48,358 nt of DNA from JBCBAP01 sp038532435 (lineage in GTDB: Bacteria; Pseudomonadota; Alphaproteobacteria; Rhodobacterales; Rhodobacteraceae), in contig JBCBAP010000024.1 in the NCBI GenBank assembly GCA_038532435.1, positions 1 through 48,358 of the forward strand. Direction: 5' to 3'. Position numbers and translations under genes: made by a program. This document shows, piece after piece, positions 42,921 to 48,358 of the stretch (positions are counted from its first letter, which is position 1; each line of letters begins with the position of its first letter). The notes under the pieces are model-generated. The model did no database searches, was not told the DNA's origin, and was given only the letters and a program-made list of their open reading frames with translations.

Positions 42921-43819
42921 GCATCGTGACCGCTTGTGCAGGGCGCGACGTTTCGCACTCGACTTTCATGAGCCTGCTGTCGGGATGCCGTCAAAACACG
43001 GGATCGGCTCAGCAGTCCGGGAGCCCGCACGCGAAGAGAACAGACTTGTGCGGTGAACGAGGCAACTCCTCTGCTGAAAGGGCAGCTACTCACCATGAAC
43101 CAGACTCCCGGTCAGAGCTGGCTTGGAACATCTCTGATGGCATGTCCGCAGAGCCACCCCAGACCGTCCGCTGTACGAAGTGATGGAGCCCGGCGAAACG
43201 CGTCAGAGATTGCGCTCCCTCCCCGGGCTAGTGGCGGGGTCGTGGGGTGCTTTGTTCAAGGAACGACTAGAACTTCGGAGCCCGTGAGCATCGTGAGCCG
43301 TTCCGAGGTCCGGCGCTGCGATATCGGATCGATGCGGTTACCCTCCGAAGTGGACCACGTGTCGCGGTTGTTTGACCCTGTGACTGAGGCCGCGGCCTGG
43401 CGTGTCAGACGGGTGCAGGTCCTGTACCTGCGGTTCGGCTTCGGAAGGTCCCTGGTCAAACAGGGGCGTGGCACGGCGTTCGTCATCCGTTTAACAAAGG
43501 CCGCCCTCGGGGCGGGTGCCTCTGCTGGACGCTGAGGCTCGCCCGCAAACGCCAAGCTCGGTTGAGTTCTTAAACCACCGCGCACATCTGCTCGAACCGG
43601 GACAATGCGGTGTGTGCGTCTCGGGGTGCGACGTCGATTTCGGGTTCGGTGACGTAGTGAGGTGAACTGGCGAGGAGTGCCACTCCGCGCGAGGGGGCCC
43701 AGAGAGCGTTCCCTTGGTCCAGTGGCCCCTTCAAATCGCACTGCATGCCCGCTCTCCGGTTCATTCCCGCCCGCGAATGGGCTAGACCTTTGGCAACCCG
43801 CCTCAATCCCGCGAGCCCC
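42921..43819. other. 900-bp region without a recognised gene, rich in stem-loops
   Basis: Open frames of 60-220 codons exist on both strands but none has a good ribosome site and recognisable product. Stem-loops are frequent. GCAGGT/ACCTGC sits at 43415-43431. CCGCCC/GGGCGG (43501-43515) competes with GGGCG/CGCCC plus GCCTC/GAGGC (43510-43544). The segment separates the SPFH gene from the zinc-ribbon gene, which are usually adjacent. It could be a structured RNA, a decayed mobile element or both. I could not match it to RNase P, tmRNA, 6S, SRP RNA or a group II intron domain V. Confidence 0.45.
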
Positions 43820-44932
43820 ATGAGCACCGAGACCGTCGAAGCCGCCGAGACCCACATCTTTCCCTGTTCCGCCTGCGGCTCGGACTTGCGCTATGCGCCC
43901 GGGGAGCGGTTCCTCAAATGCGATCACTGCGGGAACGAGGATCCGCTCGACCCGCTTTCGCCGTGGGAGGCGAAGGCTGGCGTGGAGGAGATGGACTACG
44001 GCCGCGCCGTTTCGGACCAGCTCGACGCGGCGGAGATGGAGGAGACCCGGGTCGTCGGCTGCTCATCCTGCGGCGCGCAGGTCGAGTTCTCGGCGGAGGA
44101 ACACGCAGCGGAGTGCCCGTTCTGCGCCTCGCCGCTTGTGACCGACACGGGCACCCACCGGCACATCAAACCTGCGGGCGTGCTCCCCTTCGCGTTCACC
44201 GAACCGGAGGCGCACGAGGCGATGACCCGCTGGCTCGGGCGGCTCTGGTTCGCGCCGAACGGGCTCAAGGAATATGCCCGGCACGGGCGCAAGCTTCAGG
44301 GCATGTACGTGCCCTACTGGACGTTCGATGCGATGACCCACACCGCCTACAAGGGGCGCCGTGGGACGGAGCACCGGCGCACCGTGGGGCAGGGGGAGAA
44401 CCGGCGGACGGAGGTGACCGTGCGCTGGCGCAACGTGGCCGGACAGGTCGCGCGGCACTTTGATGATGTCCTGATCCTCGGCTCCCGTTCTCTGCCTGCA
44501 GACAAGACGGACGGGCTCGCGCCATGGGATCTCTCTATGCTGGAGCCCTACCGTCCGGAGTTTCTCGCGGGCTTCCGGGCGGAGGGGTACACGATCGAGC
44601 TGGAGGAAGGGTTCCGGGAGGCGGGTCAGGTCATGGAGCGTGTCATCGTGCGCGACATCCGCTTCGATATCGGCGGCGACCGTCAGCAGATCACCGAGAA
44701 GCGCACGCAGATGAGCGACGTGACGTTCAAGCACATCCTGCTGCCCGTCTGGATGGCCGCCTACCGTTACCGCGGCAAGAGCTACCGTTTCATCGTCAAC
44801 GGACGCACCGGCCGGGTACAGGGAGAGCGCCCCTGGTCCGCGTGGAAGATCGCGGTGGCCGTGGTCCTGGCGGCACTGGTCGCGGGGGCCATCGGCTTCG
44901 TGATCGCGATGGAGCAGAACGGCGGGTTCTAG
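43820..44932 (+). CDS. Double zinc-ribbon membrane protein (TFIIB-type zinc ribbon family)
   Basis: The 370-residue protein has two CxxC...CxxC zinc ribbons (C16/C19/C34/C37 and C81/C84/C99/C102), a long mixed domain with the MYVPYWTFDAMTHTAYKGRRG segment, and one C-terminal membrane helix (about 343-365). It is sometimes annotated as a primosomal-protein-like zinc ribbon, but it has no helicase. Its family is linked to SPFH and TelA genes. The ATG at 43820 begins just before the first ribbon; the frame opens at 43745. Its stop overlaps the stop of the convergent GFA gene. Confidence 0.85.
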   Translation: MSTETVEAAETHIFPCSACGSDLRYAPGERFLKCDHCGNEDPLDPLSPWEAKAGVEEMDYGRAVSDQLDAAEMEETRVVGCSSCGAQVEFSAEEHAAECPFCASPLVTDTGTHRHIKPAGVLPFAFTEPEAHEAMTRWLGRLWFAPNGLKEYARHGRKLQGMYVPYWTFDAMTHTAYKGRRGTEHRRTVGQGENRRTEVTVRWRNVAGQVARHFDDVLILGSRSLPADKTDGLAPWDLSMLEPYRPEFLAGFRAEGYTIELEEGFREAGQVMERVIVRDIRFDIGGDRQQITEKRTQMSDVTFKHILLPVWMAAYRYRGKSYRFIVNGRTGRVQGERPWSAWKIAVAVVLAALVAGAIGFVIAMEQNGGF

Positions 44933-45315
44933 CCCGGCTGCACCCGGTCCTCGAGGTGGATCCAGGCGAGTCGCTCTTCTTCAAAATACCGGGTCGTCGG
45001 TGTGACGTCTGACGGATCGGTCAGGAGGGCCGCGTAGAAGTGCGTCTCTTCCGGGAACCGGTCGGAGCGGTACATCAACGGTGTTCCGCAGATGCCGCAG
45101 AAGCCCCGCTCCACCCCCGCACTGCTTGCGTAGAGGCGCGGCTCCGCACCTGACCAGCGCCACGCCCCGTTCTGCTGACCGATCCAGGTGGTGAAGGGGG
45201 AGGCTGTCGCCCGGCGACAGCTTTCGCAATGACAGTGGCCGACCCAGTTGTGCGGGCCGGTCAATTCGAACCGGCAGGCGCCGCACAGACAATGTCCGCT
45301 CAGGATACGGTCCAT
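44929..45315 (-). CDS. GFA/CENP-V-domain protein
   Basis: The 128-residue protein has the zinc ligands of the family: SGHCLCGACRFEL, CHCESCRRATASPFTTW and FCGICGTPL. The fold resembles glutathione-dependent formaldehyde-activating enzyme, but most members have no proven glutathione chemistry. Its stop codon overlaps that of the convergent zinc-ribbon gene by 4 bp. It lies downstream of the dioxygenase gene and is likely co-transcribed. Confidence 0.9.
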   Translation of the reverse strand: MDRILSGHCLCGACRFELTGPHNWVGHCHCESCRRATASPFTTWIGQQNGAWRWSGAEPRLYASSAGVERGFCGICGTPLMYRSDRFPEETHFYAALLTDPSDVTPTTRYFEEERLAWIHLEDRVQPG

Positions 45316-45337
45316 ACGGTGCCTCCCCGTTCAGGTG

Positions 45338-46435
45338 TCACAGTGTCCGGATGCGGCTGTCCCATTCGCCCCGGTCCACGTAGAAGCCGCGGAGCAGGCG
45401 ATGCCCCGATTGCGGATCGAACGCGGTGCGCCCGTGCATGATCCGGCGGTTGTCGAAAACCGCCATGTCGCCGGGGGCGAGCTTCAGCGTCACCAGATGG
45501 TGCGCCTTCCGCGTCTCCGCCATGAAGAGGCGGAAGGCACGATAGTAGGCCACCATCGTCTCCGCGGGCATGTCGAGAGCCGCCATGAGGTGGGCATTGT
45601 AGCGCACGTCGTGCACCCTTCCGCGTTCGTCGAGATTGATCACGGGGCGGTGGATCCGGATGTCCGTCGTCCGGTCCGTGAACCGGTAGGGTACGGGGAT
45701 GGAGGAGAGGAGGTGGAATGCGTCGGGATCCGCCTTGCGCACCTCCTCGGCAACGTTGAAGGCGTCCATGAAGGTGGAACCGCCGCCCTCCGCCCCGTTG
45801 CGCACGCAATGCAGGAACTGGAAGCCCGGGGGAAGCTCCTGATTGGGCAGGTCCGTGTGCAGGGGCAACGCTTCAGAGGTGTAGGCAAGGTTGTTCGGGT
45901 CCGGCATCGTCTCCACCCGGAAGGTCCTGCCGAAATTGGTTTCCCGCAGAAATCCGATGCGCTCCCCGATGGCGAGTGCGGCGTCCTCGTCATCCGCAAT
46001 CTCGGTGACTATGGAGAGCCCCGTCGCCTTGGTCGCGATCAGCCAGTCTCGCAGCGCGTCATCGTCCTGCAGGAGGTCAGAGGCCGCGGCCGTCACCATC
46101 CGCGCGCCGTAGCTGCTGTCCCAGAGGTCAGCGGGCACGTCCGCAGGATCGGTCAGCCGGCTTCCCGGGCGGTGCGCGGCGAGCCAGTCCGACGCGATCC
46201 GCGTTTCGCCTGAGCCGGACCAGGTGATGGCGATGTCGCTGCCGTCGATGATGGCGGTGGAGGCGGTCAGATCCTCTGGCACTTCGAGCAGGTCGAAGAG
46301 ACGCTCCCGCGTCTGCGGGTGGAACCCGGCAGGATCATTGTCCCGCAGGAAGAGGTAGGGAAACTCGGTGGATGCACCGTCCGTCCACTGGACGGAAAGT
46401 GTCCGCGCCTTGGGCGCTACGGACTGGATTGTCAT
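45338..46435 (-). CDS. Gamma-butyrobetaine hydroxylase-like Fe(II)/2-oxoglutarate dioxygenase
   Basis: The 365-residue protein has a DUF971-type N-terminal domain followed by a TauD-type double-stranded beta-helix. Iron ligands are visible as LHTD and, near the C-terminus, IMHGR, with LLRGFYVD supplying the 2-oxoglutarate-binding Arg. Related enzymes make carnitine from gamma-butyrobetaine. In the human enzyme the N-terminal domain binds zinc through cysteines after RDNC; here the segment reads RDNDPAGFHP, so those cysteines are missing. Carnitine synthesis is likely but not certain. Confidence 0.85.
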   Translation of the reverse strand: MTIQSVAPKARTLSVQWTDGASTEFPYLFLRDNDPAGFHPQTRERLFDLLEVPEDLTASTAIIDGSDIAITWSGSGETRIASDWLAAHRPGSRLTDPADVPADLWDSSYGARMVTAAASDLLQDDDALRDWLIATKATGLSIVTEIADDEDAALAIGERIGFLRETNFGRTFRVETMPDPNNLAYTSEALPLHTDLPNQELPPGFQFLHCVRNGAEGGGSTFMDAFNVAEEVRKADPDAFHLLSSIPVPYRFTDRTTDIRIHRPVINLDERGRVHDVRYNAHLMAALDMPAETMVAYYRAFRLFMAETRKAHHLVTLKLAPGDMAVFDNRRIMHGRTAFDPQSGHRLLRGFYVDRGEWDSRIRTL

Positions 46436-46598
46436 GGGCTTGGCTCGCGTGGATGGCGTTTGAGATCGATGTGCGGGTGATCATGCACCCGGCGGTGGCC
46501 ACCAGTCGTATCGCTTCACATAGCCATGGAGGAGCGCGAGCAGTTTCATAACCATGAGCGTGGCACGGAGCACGCCGCCCCGCAAGTGTGGTGAGCGC

Positions 46599-46621
46599 CC
46601 CGGCGGTATCTCCTCGCCGGG
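46599..46621 (-). terminator. Hairpin downstream of the cytochrome gene
   Basis: Arms CCCGGCG/CGCCGGG (46599-46605 with 46615-46621) close a 9-nt loop 11 bp beyond the cytochrome stop. There is no U tract. It probably marks the 3' end of that transcript. The rest of the 46436-46631 gap holds no gene I can support. Confidence 0.5.
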
Positions 46622-46631
46622 ACGCCCCGCG

Positions 46632-48275
46632 TCAGTCGAGGATTGTGGGCGCGGACGGGTAGCTCGCACAGGCCCCGTCATCTCCACTTCCCGGCGTGAT
46701 GCAACTCGCGTTCAGTATGCCCCACATGAAATCCGTCTGGACGGAGGTGTAGGGCGCGCTGGTGCCGGGGTTGAAAAACCAGTTGAGATCGGGCGATCCC
46801 ATTTCCACTTGGCCGAACCCGAAGAGGTTCAGCCGCCAGCTTGCCCCGATTGCACCACCGGCCCCGGGATTGCCGTCCAGGTCCGTCGACGCCTGGGCGT
46901 GGCATGTCGTGCAGGACGCGGAATTGACGAAGCCGCCCTCCGTGATCGTCGCGCCCAGCCCCGTCGGCACCCCGGTGGAGGTGGTGAACGTGGTCTGGGT
47001 ACCCTTCAGCCGGTAGTTCCTCCATTGCGGATCGGTGGCCGAGATGACACGCGGGTTGCTGTCCGTCGGGTCCGTCGCGACGCCCATCCCGTCGAAGAGG
47101 GAGGAAAGTGCCGTCGTCATTGTCTCCCCGTAGGTGGCCGGATCATAGACCAGACCGGTGACGAAGATCGGATCGTTGGGGTTCCCGTTCGGGGTCACGG
47201 CCTTGTCGTTCTGCTGGGTCTGCATCGGCGGAATGTAGTGCCCGCCGAACTTCGCCCCCGTCGGCGAGGTCTCATCGACGGAGTAACCGAAGCTGTCGTT
47301 GCAGCCGATGTAGTCGCAACGGCCGAGGTTGGAGACATGCTCCATCGCGTACCAGTGCCAGATCGGCAGCGCCTTGGATGCGTTGGTCATCGCCAGAAGG
47401 TAGTAGTAGCCCGTCGTCTCCTCCGTCCCCTCCAGATAGACGGTCAGGTAGGGATGATCGGGGTTGTTTGGTGGCGTGTCCGGATCGCCGTCGGTGTCCT
47501 CGATGAGGCCCTGACCCTCCAGGATGTTCTGATGGAGGAAATCCGCCTTGACCATCACCGCAGTGCTCGACAAGCGCACCTGCAACGCCTGCGCAGTCCC
47601 GATATCGCCGGAGGAAACGGCCGCGTTCGCTGCCCGGAGACGTGCGCCAAGGCCCTCCTTGCTGTAAAGATCGTTCTTGAAGATGTCCTCGATCATCACC
47701 GGGTTGCGGAACACCAGTTCCACCTCCAGATCGCGCAGCAGCCGTCCGGGGTCGATCTCCTCGACCGGTGTCTTCTTGTGTGCCCCCCGGTGGCTCACAA
47801 CGATGCCGGACGGGGTCCCGTTGGGGGAGACGGGCAGCGGTGGGACGGGATCGAAGGCGGCGCGGTTGTAGGGACAGCTGTCGTTCGGAGTGGTGCCGGG
47901 GTTGTCGAGAATGTCCTGCGGGCAGCAGTTCGTCGTGACCTCCGCGGTACAGATCGGCAGCGGCTTGGCGGGCCAGGCGGTCTGGTCGATGCCCCAGTTC
48001 CAGAACTCCTGATTGATCGCCTCGAGGAATTGGGACCAGGCGAAGGCGTCCGGGCAGGTCGCCGCGGGACTGTAGATCCCGTCGGCAAAGGCGATCTTGC
48101 CATTTTGTGCGGTCACGGCGCAGTCCGGCGCGTCCTGGACGAAGCTGCGGTAGAGCATCGCGGTGTCGATGCTGGTCGGGGTGGAGGGAGGTGTCGGAGG
48201 CGTCTGGGCGAGGGGGCCCGATGCCGCGAGAGCAAGACCGAGGGTGAGGCCTGCCATAAGTGTGGGGGTGCTCAT
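46632..48275 (-). CDS. Secreted monohaem cytochrome c-like protein
   Basis: The 547-residue precursor has a Sec signal peptide (about residues 1-23, cleavage near ASGPLAQ) and one haem-binding motif CTTCH at about residues 455-459. The rest is rich in Pro, Thr, Asn and Asp, with extra cysteine pairs (TTNCCPQD, GRCDYIGCND) that may form disulfides, as expected for a periplasmic protein. It does not look like a standard small cytochrome c. The single haem near the C-terminus of a large domain suggests an oxidase or dehydrogenase. The ATG at 48275 follows GGAG; the longer frame from 48329 is unlikely. Confidence 0.82.
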   Translation of the reverse strand: MSTPTLMAGLTLGLALAASGPLAQTPPTPPSTPTSIDTAMLYRSFVQDAPDCAVTAQNGKIAFADGIYSPAATCPDAFAWSQFLEAINQEFWNWGIDQTAWPAKPLPICTAEVTTNCCPQDILDNPGTTPNDSCPYNRAAFDPVPPLPVSPNGTPSGIVVSHRGAHKKTPVEEIDPGRLLRDLEVELVFRNPVMIEDIFKNDLYSKEGLGARLRAANAAVSSGDIGTAQALQVRLSSTAVMVKADFLHQNILEGQGLIEDTDGDPDTPPNNPDHPYLTVYLEGTEETTGYYYLLAMTNASKALPIWHWYAMEHVSNLGRCDYIGCNDSFGYSVDETSPTGAKFGGHYIPPMQTQQNDKAVTPNGNPNDPIFVTGLVYDPATYGETMTTALSSLFDGMGVATDPTDSNPRVISATDPQWRNYRLKGTQTTFTTSTGVPTGLGATITEGGFVNSASCTTCHAQASTDLDGNPGAGGAIGASWRLNLFGFGQVEMGSPDLNWFFNPGTSAPYTSVQTDFMWGILNASCITPGSGDDGACASYPSAPTILD

Positions 48276-48329
48276 GGAGTGTCTCCGCTTGGGGTTGACG
48301 CGCCCTAGGGGTGGGGTGGGAAGGCGCAT

Positions 48330-48347
48330 CCCCGGCGGATCCGGGGA
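48330..48347. terminator. Hairpin at the window edge
   Basis: CCCCGG and CCGGGG pair around a short loop near the window end. It may be the terminator of a gene outside the window. No gene can be assigned from the bases shown. Confidence 0.35.
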
Positions 48348-48358
48348 ACCGACCCGCC

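Noticed and set aside
42921..43819. Possible group II intron, RNase P RNA or tmRNA
   Set aside because: None of the conserved core strings (for example a domain V GAGCCGTATG-type hairpin or the RNase P GAGGAAAGTC) is present.
43256..43927. 223-codon open frame on the minus strand
   Set aside because: It runs into the N-terminus of the zinc-ribbon gene and has no motif; I could not match it to a transposase.
46481..46555. 24-codon ORF MVMKLLALLHGYVKRYDWW... on the minus strand
   Set aside because: There is no ribosome-binding site upstream and no neighbour overlap; it may still be real but cannot be supported.
1..48358. CRISPR array, tRNA, rRNA, prophage or integrase
   Set aside because: No regularly spaced direct repeats, no T-arm/anticodon patterns, and no phage or integrase proteins were seen.

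Overview
The window is a GC-rich chromosomal stretch that looks like an alphaproteobacterium of the Rhodobacteraceae/Roseobacter type. The pointers are complete urea ABC, TRAP and Mrp transport operons, the overall protein character, and an inverted-repeat element (core GCCTCCGGCGGGGATATTT) that I associate from memory with that family. I see no rRNA, tRNA, CRISPR array, prophage or intact insertion sequence. Genus and species cannot be fixed from what is visible.

Layout. 1-1.5 kb: arfB (ribosome rescue), preceded by a possible leader-peptide/terminator unit, and the queuosine-precursor transporter yhhQ preceded by what reads as a preQ1-I riboswitch. 1.5-8 kb: an unusual redox island with three different Rieske fusions, namely Rieske-ThDP enzyme, Rieske-FMN glutamate-synthase domain, and ferric-reductase-like membrane domain-Rieske, plus three small membrane or membrane-anchored partners. 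8-10.7 kb: HAD phosphatase, nitroreductase, EamA exporter and peptide deformylase. 11.1-17 kb: urtABCDE urea uptake. 17.5-19.5 kb: a LysR/OxyR-like regulator, an ATAG/CTAT operator and a divergent tandem universal stress protein. 19.6-25.3 kb: mrpABCDEFG Na+/H+ antiporter. 25.2-28 kb: a DUF1800/DUF1501 secreted-protein pair. 28.3-33.3 kb: a TRAP transporter with a DadA-like oxidase and a divergent Asp/Glu-racemase-like gene, a likely amino-acid or D-amino-acid module. 33.4-34 kb: a ceramidase-like gene broken by a pentanucleotide repeat. 34.2-36.6 kb: gatC, gatA and a LysE exporter. 36.7-37.8 kb: cold-shock protein and DinB-family protein. 37.9-44.9 kb: a Ter-type membrane-stress cluster (TerC, 27-aa membrane peptide, XpaC, TelA, DUF6338-like, 63-aa basic peptide, SPFH-GYF, double zinc ribbon) split by a 990-bp stretch with no recognised gene but several stem-loops. 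44.9-48.3 kb: GFA-family protein, gamma-butyrobetaine-hydroxylase-like dioxygenase and a secreted monohaem cytochrome c.

The strongest candidates for something undescribed are the three-Rieske island, the Ter-type operon with its small embedded proteins, and the leader-ORF/attenuator-like arrangement in front of arfB. The preQ1 riboswitch, the OxyR relative lacking its peroxidatic cysteine, and the repeat-driven frameshift are smaller but sharply testable observations.
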